From positions 380,002-400,285 of the forward strand of contig BLXT01007882.1 of NCBI GenBank assembly GCA_019648995.1: DNA of 20,284 bases, given 5' to 3'. Positions 10,312-20,241 of the stretch are shown here, piece by piece. The notes beneath the pieces are model-generated. The model ran no database searches. It had not been told where the DNA came from and worked only from the letters and a program-made list of their open reading frames with translations. The translations under genes and the position numbers were made by a program. The DNA comes from Plakobranchus ocellatus (Eukaryota; Mollusca; Gastropoda; Plakobranchidae). Numbering within the stretch: the first letter of the stretch is position 1; each line of letters starts with the position of its first letter.

Positions 10312-11615
10312 CTATGGACAGAGTAAAGACAAAGTGTCAGAGATTGTTGGTTGTTATCAACCTGATAACATTCGGTTTTTCATTTAAATAGTGAACTTTC
10401 TTCCATGACAAAAAAAAGCAACTTTAAAGATATTTATTCTTTATAGTTAACATACGCTAAAAACGAAACTTTTCTTCTATAGAACGTGTAAGAAATGTTT
10501 GGCGGATATAAAGGAAGTTTAAACAACCTTTGTAGAGTGAGTCCTAATTCATCGTTAAATTGCAATTGACACTTAAGACCCTCAAGAGTCCTATATCGCA
10601 GAGGGCGGCTTTTTGACTGGACTTTTTTTAAATAGAATTTTTTATGGTTGGAAATCGCATCTTAAGGTCAGTTTTAACGACTTTTTATGGCTAAAGCTAT
10701 GGCTTTTTGATGTTTGTGACATTTGTAAAAAAAAAATTTTTTTTTAAATGGCCGCCATCAAAAGTGCAGCAAAAAGTATTTCCCAGGAACTTTAACTTTT
10801 CAGAAAGGGTTGCGCAATGTGGTTCATGTGAGAATGAGCAGTTCATATAGTCCGTTTTCATTCCAAACCGATTCCAATATTTATATGTGTGTGTAATTTG
10901 CCCAGACAAAAATGGCTTCAAAATTTAGGCACGGTTAAAATCAAAACTTAAAAAAAAAGAAAAAGAGATGTCGGTGAATTTTGAGGCGATATTGGATGAA
11001 AGCTAAGTTTTGAGAAAGTTTTATGCGACAAAAATAGCTATTTCCGAGTCTTGTGATAAGACGTGGGTTTCATTGTACAGCATTACCGTGTTCTGCAGCA
11101 GGTTCCTGTGCGACGTGAGAGTCCAGACTGTTTCTTGTCTCTATATATAACACTTCAAAACTCAACCGTCAGCACTTTCTCGATAATTGGTTTGAAATTC
11201 GAATTTCATTTACGGTATTTTCGCATTCCATCGGGGTGTCAAGGTTACTTTCTTAAATGCAGTTCATTGTTCAGCAGATCGTGAGGAATCAGTCTTTGTT
11301 TTTGTTTTTTTGTTCAGGTGGTAAAAGATTGACTAATCTTTAATAGTAATTCTTCTTCATTATCCTTCATTTACCCGGGGTCAAACTGACTTTTTTGTGG
11401 TTTTACGATTTATGAAACGGAAAAGGATGCCTGGTGTTTGTGGAAAAAGATAGCACTTTTCATCAGTTGGGGATACTAATTTATCCAATTAAGCGATTAA
11501 CGCACACAGCAAAGATAGTCTTTACTAGTATGAGGAAAGCAGGCTCATTATTCAGCCTTTTTTGTTAAGCAGTGGAAAAGGCAAACATTCATTGCGTTCT
11601 CCATTATTATTATCA
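10312..11615. other. Gene-free stretch upstream of gene B
   Basis: AT-rich DNA that should contain the gene B leader exon and promoter. On the minus strand, ctctacaaag|gtt near 10532-10540 resembles the gene C leader donor, with a weak TATA-like gatatag upstream near 10592-10597, but the donor is poor. A perfect A10T9 palindrome lies at 10727-10745. The 74-codon open frame at 10697-10921 (minus) has no supporting signal. Confidence 0.4.
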
Positions 11616-11648
11616 CTCCTCCTCCTCCTCCTCGTCCTCCTCCTCCTC

Positions 11649-11679
<31 letters not shown>

Positions 11680-11682
11680 ATG

Positions 11683-11731
<49 letters not shown>

Positions 11732-11735
11732 GCTA

Positions 11736-11769
<34 letters not shown>
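11616..11769 (+). repeat. Compound trinucleotide microsatellite (CTC)n-(CTA)n-(CTG)n
   Basis: CTC/TCC units (about 11616-11650) run into CTA units, interrupted once by a catgta, then into CTG units to about 11769. Open frames through it encode poly-Leu, poly-Tyr or poly-Cys and are artefacts. Confidence 0.95.
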
Positions 11770-12275
11770 GTCTTTATCACCATCATCAAATAATTAATCA
11801 ATTAATTAATTTTTTTAAAGATTTGCAACCACCAGCCTTCTCTCTTAATCAACCAATCCCGACCTATCAGCAAGAACAGAAAGATCATGAAGACTTAAAA
11901 TCTGACGGCCGCTGCACCGTCTTTTGACGACAGGGTTTACCACAGATCACATACTTTCTCTTGGAAAACCCCCATCCTTTTTAAGGGGGTGGAAGGTTTA
12001 ATCTACTCGCCATGAAATCGCGAGTTGCCAGTTTGAGCCCAGCTACCCTTGTCGCAGTTCGGCGGGTGCCAAGGATTTGAACGGAATCTGTCAATCTGAA
12101 TCATAAACTCGAAATTTTTGCAGCGAGCCATCGGTTTATTTAGTTTTTTATATTTATTTAGTTTTATATTTTGTCGTTATTAATTAGTTCAGTATTTTTT
12201 CTCTATTTCTGGACTAGATTTCTCTTTTTTTTTCCCAAATTCAGTCTGATTGAGTAATCTTTTAAGATTTGTACG
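11770..12275. other. Noncoding stretch with SINE-like and low-complexity DNA
   Basis: It contains an ATTA-rich tract (11790-11812), a small hairpin with aaccccc/gggggt-type arms near 11965-11993, and a B-box-like agtttgagccc near 12030-12040 after a GC-richer segment, suggesting another tRNA-derived SINE fragment. No gene is supported. Confidence 0.35.
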
Positions 12276-12386
12276 GCACGATACATCGCAACCGTAGCAA
12301 CGACATGAACAATTGCTATTGTAGTTTGTAGTTTTCATATGAAAAGCTTCTTTACAGCAATAATGGCAGCTGCACCAACTACAACA
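12276..12386 (-). other. Cysteine-dense reading frame of unknown status
   Basis: In one minus-strand frame, thirteen cysteine codons fall within about 37 residues: two vicinal pairs with C-X-C motifs between them, then a second group with C-X-C, C-X2-C and C-X3-C spacing. An acceptor-like cgcttcttag lies just upstream. The spacing does not match the knot family here. The C-X-C motifs recall metal-binding peptides, but aromatic residues and the missing signal peptide or start argue against a simple metallothionein. TGY-rich low-complexity sequence is an adequate alternative explanation. Confidence 0.25.
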
Positions 12387-12710
12387 GTTGCCGGGTACTA
12401 AGAAGCGTTTGATTCTTAATATTGTTGAAAAAAAAAACAATGTAAAAGCAAAAACAAAACGACGCCGGTACGTAAAATATAAAATTTTTATAAATTTTTT
12501 TGGGCCACGGTAAAAAAACAGCCAAACGAATTCCCAGTTTTAAACGAGCAAACATCGCCAACGTGATATCCTCACCTACAGTGTTGGGACATCGTCTCCT
12601 TCGTTAAAGACCTACCTACGCAATGAAATCTATTTTTACAAAGAATGCTTTTAATTTAATTTAATTTTTTTATCCAGGGGGAGGGTGCGCATAAAAAAAT
12701 TGATGGTCAT

Positions 12711-12785
12711 GAATGGGGATTGAACCGGTTACCTCTCGCATTATCGATTGCGCTATTGCCAATCTCTCCGTAACCACCCCAAGTT
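12711..12785 (-). repeat. tRNA-derived SINE head (minus strand)
   Basis: On the minus strand an A-box-like part (near ttggcaatagcgcaat) is followed by a consensus-like B box ggttcaatccc (12726-12716). Flanking stems are imperfect, so a SINE head or tRNA relic is preferred to a tRNA gene. Confidence 0.4.
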
Positions 12786-15700
12786 AGATAACTTATAAAA
12801 AAAAAGATAAATAGAGAGAGAGAGGTAGGTAACAGTTCAACTTTGGCATGGCTTCATCGTTTACAATGCTTTTACTAATTTAGAGGTTTTGCTCTTATTC
12901 ATCTTATCAATAGAACGTGGTGAACTTTTTTTCTGTTTGGTTTTGACCAACCTGTTTCCCATTATGTTTTAAGCAGGACATTTATACGGAATTAACAATA
13001 ACTGAAAGCTTGCATGACCTCCATTCGAGATATTATAGGTGTTGCTGACGAAGAGATTAATTTACAAATTGCGCCCTCGCTAAATTTGGAATTAACGTCA
13101 ATTTTCGACTGTTACAAGGATCTACGGTGTATGCGAGATCGTCCCTCCGAGGACATGACCTTTGTCAAAATTGACCCGATCTCTCTAAAATAACACTGCT
13201 ATTATTACAGGATTTTGAGGATGAAAAGTATCACTGCGCAAATTACACCTTTGAAATATCATTGTTTCAGACTATTGATAGAAAGAAACAAGGGCTAGCT
13301 CAATTTTCTTACATACTCCAACAGGATATCTCTTAATATGTCACCTGTTGGCAGCAGATGAACTTTAATGAAATATATTCCGATTTAATGACATCGGCTA
13401 GGATGACTCTCCTGAAAATTTATAGGTCATGGGTGTATCATTTTGACATAAGTTTTACCTTAAGGTTTTTTATGTTTCTTTTTTTTTTAGAGCTCTGGGT
13501 TCGAGTCTCATAATTTATGTTTACTGGTAGTGAATTTAGGATCTAGCACAGTCACCCTCATGCCACTGTATAAGGGTCGGAAATCTGAGATCATGAGACA
13601 GGTGAGCAAACTTACAGTCTGAGTAAATGCAAAAGAAACTTAAAAAAAAGTTCTTGCATTCTACGCCCACTTCCGCTAGGAAACTGAATAACATAGCGAT
13701 TTCAACATCAATCACTTCGGGTGAAGTTTTAAAACCAGTTTTTCGAGAAAGAAAAAAAGAAGTGTAATGAGTGATCTCTGTAGATTCAGTAATATTTTAC
13801 CTTTTTTGTCAGTGATATCAATACTATGTTTGTTTCTTTGTCATTTTTCTTCACAAGTTATCAATGGTGCCCAATATTGTTTTTTGAGGATGATATTTAT
13901 AATCGAAGGAAAGCACTCTTAATATCGGCAACACTTGTGCAATCAAAATCTGTAGTTAGTATATATTGTATATCTCAATCAATTGTCATAAGGGCCAACA
14001 TGTATGATCTGTAGTTGTATCCTTCTCAATTCATATTCTATTGGTTTTGTTTTTTACGGATCAGATGAGTATGATTGTAAAAAAAATAAAAGGTAGATCA
14101 CAGCTTGGGTATTTACTTCCTTTATTAAAGCCAGGGCCAGTAAGAAACCATTGCCTGTAATGACGATCGTGCCTTGGCCATTGATTTAATTCATATAAAA
14201 ATGGTCTGTTTTGTCACTTTTCATGGCTAATGTCCCTCCCAATTCCTCGGAAAGAGATAGAAACTTAAGGATGTGTAATCAGTTTGCTTTTCAGATTTCT
14301 CTTTTTAAAAATTTCTTTAGCATTTATGTAACTTTGTGGTGCTAGTCATATTCACAATCTATTCTGAAAATAGTTGCGCGAAATAAGAGACTTCAAAATT
14401 TGTGTGTTTTCAATGACAAAAGCATCTTGCAGCGATACACTTGTCTTGTATGTGTATTTCGGTATCGAAGCAGATTTTGCAACCTTACAAATCAATTTTA
14501 ACAAGTTTTCTACCTTTGATTAACATCAGTGAACTAACTTTATTTTTTTCCTGCCACAAACAACAACAACAACCATTTGTTTTAAAATTATTTGTCCTTT
14601 GAGACCTTGGCTTATCCTCAATGGAGTACCAATGGGCTCGTTGTTCGGAAAGTGTTAATGAGTCATTAATTAAGTTACAATTGAGGGGGAAAAAAAACGG
14701 GGAATTTTTTATTTTTAGACATTCTGAGAAAATTTTAAAATAACTTTTATTCCTTGTTTATGCTTAGCAGGGGTGTTTTCACCACTGAATTTAGTCGACT
14801 TTTCTTGTTTAGGTTTTAACACATAGGCTAGCTTTTGCCTCTAACTTTAAGAAGCGAATGTCATCTAAAAAGTGCGCCAAAATTGACATTCTTGTTTTTC
14901 TCTTGCACTCTTCAATTGTTTAACGTCTATAAGCCTTGCAGATATTTTCGATGTGGGTGCTAAATGTAAAGGACGCACTCAGCGTGCAACAAATCTATGT
15001 TTTACATTTTTTTTGTTGTTGATGAACAATATGAAAAAAAAAAACTGGGTAAATCGAATTGAACATGCGTGTAAACACAGCATTCTATCACCCCTGTCTC
15101 TTATCATTTTCCACCACGAAGTTATCATTTATTGTTAAGTCTTCTGGAGACCAGTTTGAATTGGATGCACTGCGGTTGGCATTTATTTTGAAAGTCGTAA
15201 TAGCTAAACACGTCATTCCTTTAGTTTCGGTAATGATGATCAGTGGATAAAGATATTTTTTGACAGTATCATAGTATTACATGCTTTTCAAATTGTTAAA
15301 AAAACAAAACGCTGAAAAGTAGAGAAAAATGTATCTAACAATCCTTCTCTTTTCCTTTCAATTGTACTCAGGGCAAGCAAGAGATATTTTAGCACCCAGT
15401 TCTGTAATAACAAAAAAATATTGAGTAACAGAGTTAAAAATGCGATGCTGAAAATTATTTCTTTTGAGTTACACTTTCAATCTTGGCCCTGCACGCTTCC
15501 ACCCCATCTTTCAAAGAGCGCAGTCTATATCTAATTGTAATTGAATGTAAGATTAGAAATTTTTTTTTTTTTTCAAATTTTAGCCTCAAGAACTAACATG
15601 TACCATTATTTATGATTTGATAGTTTCATGTCTCCTTGATAGGAACCAAAAGTAAGGGGAGTGCCAAGGGACGCTGTGTAATATTTTATTTATTGTTTTG

Positions 15701-17013
15701 ATGATGTATAAGTAAAAACAAATATATATATATATTATTAATATAACATTTATTATAGTCTATTACCCTATAAACCATCAAACCCTGCAACAGTTATTGT
15801 ATTTTTCACAAACTGATGAAAATTAAACCATTGTCTCGTTTCTCAGTTTCACTAACTTTACCTTTTGCTCTCAAGGCTTCTCTTTAAAAACGTCGATAGT
15901 CGTGACTTTCAGCTATAGATATTTTGCGCAATAGTATGGGCAATCTCATCTGAGCTTTGCTGCTTCTAAAACCAAAGCAAAAAAAAAAAAAAATGGCTCT
16001 GAAATTTGTAATTTTTTAATTCCGTTTTGTCAGTCGAAACCAGTCACAGTGCTCCATTTTCTTAATTTTTGTCTCGTAAGTCTTAGCCGTCTTGAGTTTT
16101 TGTTGTGTTGGCCTTACAATTGATCGAAATTGCAAATATTCTGTAACATTCATGTGATATAAAAGTTACAAACGGCAGGTTATATACTGCTTTTGGATGT
16201 AGACGTCTAACGCTGGAGGTTTAGTGTAAGTAAGAGGCATTGCTAGATCTGTATGTAATACTTGGCTTAATTTTGTTTGATCGCAAGCTTTTGGCCTCCG
16301 CCTGGCCGACTGGAGCTGCTGATGTGATGGAGCCTAAGCCTACGATTGTACTAAAAGGAGCCTTTTGCCTCCTGACTTAAATCATCGACCAAAAGTCTGG
16401 GTTTGGTGATTCAATTCGATACAGTTTTTGGTCTGATGTCATATTACCACCGTTTTAAGGTTAGATCTAGGCATGTCTATGCTGTGCCTAGATTTAGGCA
16501 GTGGGAGAAAAAAATTAATGTATCCAAAACAGGAATAAACTATTGTGTGTTTGGAATCTAATCGCACTAGAATCAGCCGAGGAAGCCAGTTCTGAAGTCA
16601 GAATTTGAAAATATTAACTTTGATCCGCCACTTAAGACAGGGGCACACCCAGGCGTTGCCCCGCCTTGTTGGTATACAGTATCTGGCCCAAGCCTGACTG
16701 GAGGAGGAAAAGAGGCGGCTAGGAAGTCGCAGTATAATCATACTGCACGATTATTCGCTTTTTCAGGGTAAGGAAGAGAGGGTGTACTTTTTTACCTCCT
16801 TAAAGGAGTTGAATTTTTAATAAACTTTTATCAGCTGTTCATGCAACATCGTGACATACACTGTTTGGAAAAGTTTTGTAGAGGAAATGCCTTTAAAAAA
16901 AGAAAGCTGTAAAAACACATACATTTCTTAGTGGGCGCTATTTCGTCGTGCATAATAGTATGTACAAATAGTCCACAACATGCAGCAATAAGAATACACA
17001 AGAAGCCGAGAAG
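12786..17013. other. Long gene-free stretch downstream of gene C
   Basis: AT-rich DNA with no supported exon. Contents seen: (GA)n near 12813-12824; a B-box-like gggttcgagtct at 13497-13508 with a possible SINE body to about 13615; poly-T at 15559-15573; (TA)n near 15722-15735; poly-A near 15978-15994; a GC-richer block at 16280-16400; a short inverted repeat at about 16465-16500 (ctaggca/tgcctag arms); and another GC-richer block at 16565-16735. The last two blocks look like decayed dispersed repeats. Confidence 0.4.
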
Positions 17014-17035
17014 TTTAATTTGTAATAGTTTTATT
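17014..17035 (-). promoter_or_regulatory. Candidate gene C polyadenylation signals
   Basis: Minus-strand AATAAA at 17035-17030 and ATTAAA at 17019-17014 lie about 255-275 nt past the gene C stop codon, giving a plausible 3' UTR end. Confidence 0.45.
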
Positions 17036-17288
17036 ATTATTTCTATTAACCGCTGGGTCTTTTTTATGCGTGAGCAAATTTTTCGAGGGGAAACACCAAA
17101 GATAAAGCTCATACAGACAAAAAATAATCAACTTTTTTTTCTATCGAATTAATGCATCAGACTTTTGTTTCGCGATTTGCCATCGAAATGTTCGCCGATA
17201 AAATAAAAATGTGTCAGTAATTTCAGTTTTGTACACAAGTTATAAAAGGTGCTGCGAATTTGTATCGGCCATTTCTCGGCAAACCTAT

Positions 17289-18271
17289 CTAGATGGCGCG
17301 GCACTCATGCCAGTTGGGTTTCAGAGGTGGAGACCAGCAATGGAGTCCAGGGCAACACTGGTTGTTGATGCCTGGAGAGCAGAACTGCCCTGCGGTCTGG
17401 CATATGCCGCCTATACCGCCCACACCGCCCACGCCGCCTACGCCGCCTACATGATCCGCCCATTTGCACCGGAACTGGTTCAATACACCTTTCTGACATG
17501 TTAGACCTGAAATTGGAAGAGAGAAATAAGGGGGGTGAGAATTGGGGTAATGAATTCTCATAACTTTATTTAAAGGGCTATCTATGTTTTAGAAGCATGC
17601 TGGCATTGAGACCGGATAAAGGCATGTGATTAAAATTGCGAAAATATCTAAAGGACAAGAAATCCTATGCAGACAGAAATGTAACAATCTTAAATGGTGA
17701 TTGCGCCAGAAGGATGCCACTATTAATAAATTTACCTTTAATAACAAATTATTTCACAGGTTGAATAGCATAACTTTATTGATGAACAACTTTTCACGTA
17801 TTTATTTTTCAAACTTTAAGAGCAGTTTCTTTTCAATTGTATGCATATCACTAGGAGACAACCTAGCAGAGGCAAATAGCGGTAATGGCTATATATTGAA
17901 TAACCTATTAATAGAAAGGAATTTAAATAGAACACTCCGTCGCATGCTTATTAATGATATTGGCTCATTGCTAGATTATTGCAAAATACATCATCATTCG
18001 AAGGTACACCACAAGCCTTGCAGACATTTCGAGCCTAATGGTAAATGCATAGGGCAAACGCAATGTGTAACAAGCCTATACAGTCACTTCAGGTGCTAAA
18101 ATAATTAACGTTAAGTATGGTGATGCCAAGCATACCGGAGCAGCAGTCTCCCGATAAGGGAACGCAGCTGTCCATGAAGTTTTTGCACAGGATTCTCTGG
18201 GCAGCCGTCGATGGCGCCTGATGGGCCAGGAGAACCAGCAAGGTGAAGCAGGCGATCACTTTCAGCATCAT
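17289..18271 (-). CDS. Gene C: secreted double-knot cysteine-rich peptide with expanded Gly linker
   Basis: Coding exons are 18271-18136 and 17506-17289 (136 + 218 nt, 117 codons plus TAG). The 629-nt intron is phase 1, with donor CCG|GTATGC and acceptor ccaatttcag. Two Met codons open the frame (18271 and 18268); either would serve. The signal peptide covers residues 1 to about 23/24, with the same L-K-x-I-A-C stretch as gene B. The first knot has cysteines 29, 36, 43, 44, 49 and 59 (C-X6-C-X6-CC-X4-C-X9-C). The second has 81, 88, 96, 97, 102 and 114 (C-X6-C-X7-CC-X4-C-X11-C). The 21-residue linker contains repeated V-G-G triplets encoded by a 9-nt minisatellite. Exon 2 starts with L-T-C-Q in both B and C, marking them as close paralogues. 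The product should be a single exported bivalent knottin; its activity is unknown. Confidence 0.85.
17404..17450 (+). repeat. 9-nt coding minisatellite in gene C linker
   Basis: About five copies of a 9-nt unit (type acgccgcct, with cct/ccc and acg/aca/ata variants) encode the Val/Ile-Gly-Gly linker between the two knots on the minus strand. The reading frame is kept by the unit length. Gene B has a shorter, non-repetitive Gly-rich linker at this place. Confidence 0.9.
17701..18099 (+). other. 132-codon open frame antisense to gene C intron, status unknown
   Basis: An ATG-led plus-strand frame of 132 codons ends in TAA at 18097-18099, wholly inside the gene C intron. Its last 40 residues hold five cysteines and a His-rich patch (spacing C-X12-C-X8-C-X5-C-X9-C). 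It has no signal peptide at its start, no clear promoter and no recognised domain. Frames of this length can occur by chance in a window of this size, so it is not called a gene. Confidence 0.15.
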
Positions 18272-18326
18272 GGTGGTAGAGGGAAAGTAGGGCGTGCGGT
18301 CTAACTTTAGATCAGAAACAAAATAT
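18136..18326 (-). other. Gene C exon with start codon and 5' UTR part
   Basis: The minus strand reads gattctgtttccacag just before 18326, a strong 3' splice site 55 nt upstream of the first ATG. This supports splicing from a leader exon; a fitting donor is seen at 19215/19214. Confidence 0.55.
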
Positions 18327-18535
18327 CTGTGGAAACAGAATCATGGAGTTCTTAGAACATGACGTTTATTGGGTTTTTAAATATAATAGCTTTTCTTTTC
18401 TTCTTCTTTTTTTTTAAATGAATGCAATATCGGTGGTGGTAATATTAATGGATTTTTGAGATTTCAGAAGGAACACTTAAATGATCTGAATATAGTTTTA
18501 GCTGTTTTTAAAACCTCCATTGTGAGCCGATATCA

Positions 18536-18720
18536 CTCGGGCATCGCGGCTTCATCAAAGGATGGCTGGCAACCCCGATCTGAGATCTGAAAGCATCCTT
18601 CTCTCGTGGGTCCGAGTTCGAGTCTATCATCGACGTTCCTGGCCAAACGAGGGCCTAAAAGCCTGAGATCATCTTGTTGTTGTGGTATACGCACCAACCG
18701 CTCAATTAAAGATGAATTTT
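18536..18720 (+). repeat. SINE-like element with B box
   Basis: A GC-richer island carries a good B-box-like gagttcgagtct (18612-18623) after a possible decayed A box near 18562. A body of about 90 nt follows, and the tail is AT-rich. The ctgagatcat string in its body also occurs near 13586, which suggests related copies. Confidence 0.35.
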
Positions 18721-18993
18721 CTTAAAAAGTATCTATAACATGTGCCTTGCAACTAATAGTAGGTCAGAATCTCAGCCAGAAGATCTGTAGTAGATACGGA
18801 TGTAAAACTTTATTTTTTAATTGTTTAGCATCTGAACCTTCAAAGCATCTTTTTTTTATGGCGAGATCTCAAATAAATAATTATGAAATTGAACATAGGG
18901 AAATTTGGATTTTAACATGTTATGAAGAAATATGGAGCTCAACATAAGTCAATAGTTTATCATTGTCTGGAGCAGTACATTTTCCTTATGCTC

Positions 18994-19224
18994 AACTGAC
19001 AGATAGAGCCTGAGCTTTTAGACTACAAGCACATCTTGCCTTTCAAAACCTCACCCTTACCTTTGTTTATAACTGACAGATAGAGCGTGAGCTTTTAGAC
19101 TACAAGCTCATCTTGCATTTCAAAACCTCACCCTTACCTTTGTTTATAACTGACATATAGAGCGTGAGCTTTTAAACTGCAAGCACATCTTGCCTTTCAA
19201 AACCTCACTCTTACCTTTGTTTAG
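18994..19224 (-). repeat. Three tandem 77-bp repeats carrying splice-donor sequences
   Basis: Three copies start at 18994, 19071 and 19148 with only a few substitutions each and exactly 77-bp period. On the minus strand every copy has caaag|gtaag, a strong donor (exon ends at 19215, 19138 and 19061), and a tgcag/tgtag acceptor-like site. The copy at 19148-19224 adjoins the presumed gene C transcription start, so the other two look like later copies placed in the leader intron. Confidence 0.9.
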
Positions 19225-19260
19225 AGGGAAGTAGACAGTTCTGCTGTAGTAAGAACGGTT
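19215..19260 (-). other. Predicted untranslated leader exon of gene C
   Basis: Transcription starting about 30 nt after the TATA box (near 19260, at a tcaacc initiator-like site) would give a leader of about 46 nt ending at caaag|gtaag (19215). It would splice to the acceptor at 18326 across an intron of about 890 nt. This is inferred from signals only. Confidence 0.45.
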
Positions 19261-19286
19261 GACATTCGTTTGAAAAGAAACACTTG

Positions 19287-19293
19287 TTTTATA
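19287..19293 (-). promoter_or_regulatory. TATA box of gene C
   Basis: TATAAAA on the minus strand, preceded by a GC-rich gcgcgtccc stretch that stands out in this AT-rich DNA. It lies about 30 nt upstream of the predicted start and on the same strand as gene C. Confidence 0.5.
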
Positions 19294-20238
19294 AAGGGAC
19301 GCGCACAACAGGAAAACAAATTATTTTACTTTACCACACACACACACACAAAATGTTGAATTATTGTGGGGATTAGGTACAATTTGTATGTTTATGGTTG
19401 TTTTAATATTTAGTCACCAGTAAACAATTGCTTACATGTGAAACAAAACAAAACAAAACTTAACAAAGAAAGGTCGAAATAAGGTATATTTTAACAATTC
19501 AAAGTAGCCCCTTCCTTGATTTACAAGTCTATTATTTATATCACATTAGAGTAAACAAGATAAGTATATATTTTAAGGGTAATTTTTGTTTTCAGTTTGT
19601 GAATCGCGTAGATTAATGCCATTGTTTCAAGGTTGGCAAGCGTGCATGAAGGAGATATCAGTGAGATTTAATCAGATTTACCGGCGGTTGCTGTCCTTTT
19701 TTTTTTCTTCTTCTCTTTGTTTTGTTTGAAAGAAAAATCGAGTATCTTCGAGTTATTTTTTGCTCCATATGTGCGCGAAAAAAAGAAGAACAACAAAAGC
19801 AACAACAAGAGCACACAAATTTTGGGGGGGGGCTGAAAAAGAGAACTACTGTTCCCTCTTCCACTGTTCCAAAAAGTTCTCTCTTCCATTATCCAAAACA
19901 TTCACTCTTTCATTGTGTGTGTGTTTGTTTTTGTTGCTGGCGTTATTTTTCTTTTTTTATTGTTGTTGTTTGTTTGTCTTTTTAATTCTTTTAACGATTT
20001 TGAATACTTGTAACATCATCTCCATCTTTAATTGGTAAAGTTGAAGGACGAGAGAGCGAGGAGGGCAAAGGGTGAATCTCCTGAAAGTTTGACCTCTGGA
20101 GCAATTGGGCCATATCTGAACATCATGAATTTTATGTTTATTCATTGAAGGCATGGTTTATCAATAGAGGATGATATTCGCTGATGTCTGTCACTGACTT
20201 GGTACAATGTGCCTTTAGAATATATCCATTTCGCCAAA

Positions 20239-20241
<3 letters not shown>
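19294..20241. other. Low-complexity region upstream of gene C promoter
   Basis: It holds (AC)n at 19335-19351, AAAAC repeats near 19441-19458, poly-T/CTT-rich DNA around 19697-19712, a G run near 19823-19831, and GTTT/TTGTTG-rich DNA at 19915-19980. Open frames here follow the low-complexity tracts. A GC-richer patch at 20040-20120 has no recognisable feature. Confidence 0.5.

Noticed and set aside
10697..10921. 74-codon minus frame with three cysteines near its end
   Set aside because: No signal peptide, splice signal or family spacing; adjoining A10T9 low complexity.
11562..11927. 121-codon plus frame with poly-Leu
   Set aside because: It is produced by the trinucleotide microsatellite.
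16831..17112. 93-codon minus frame with a hydrophobic segment and several cysteines downstream of gene C
   Set aside because: It overlaps the probable polyadenylation signals of gene C, has no matching cysteine spacing, and its N terminus is not a signal peptide.
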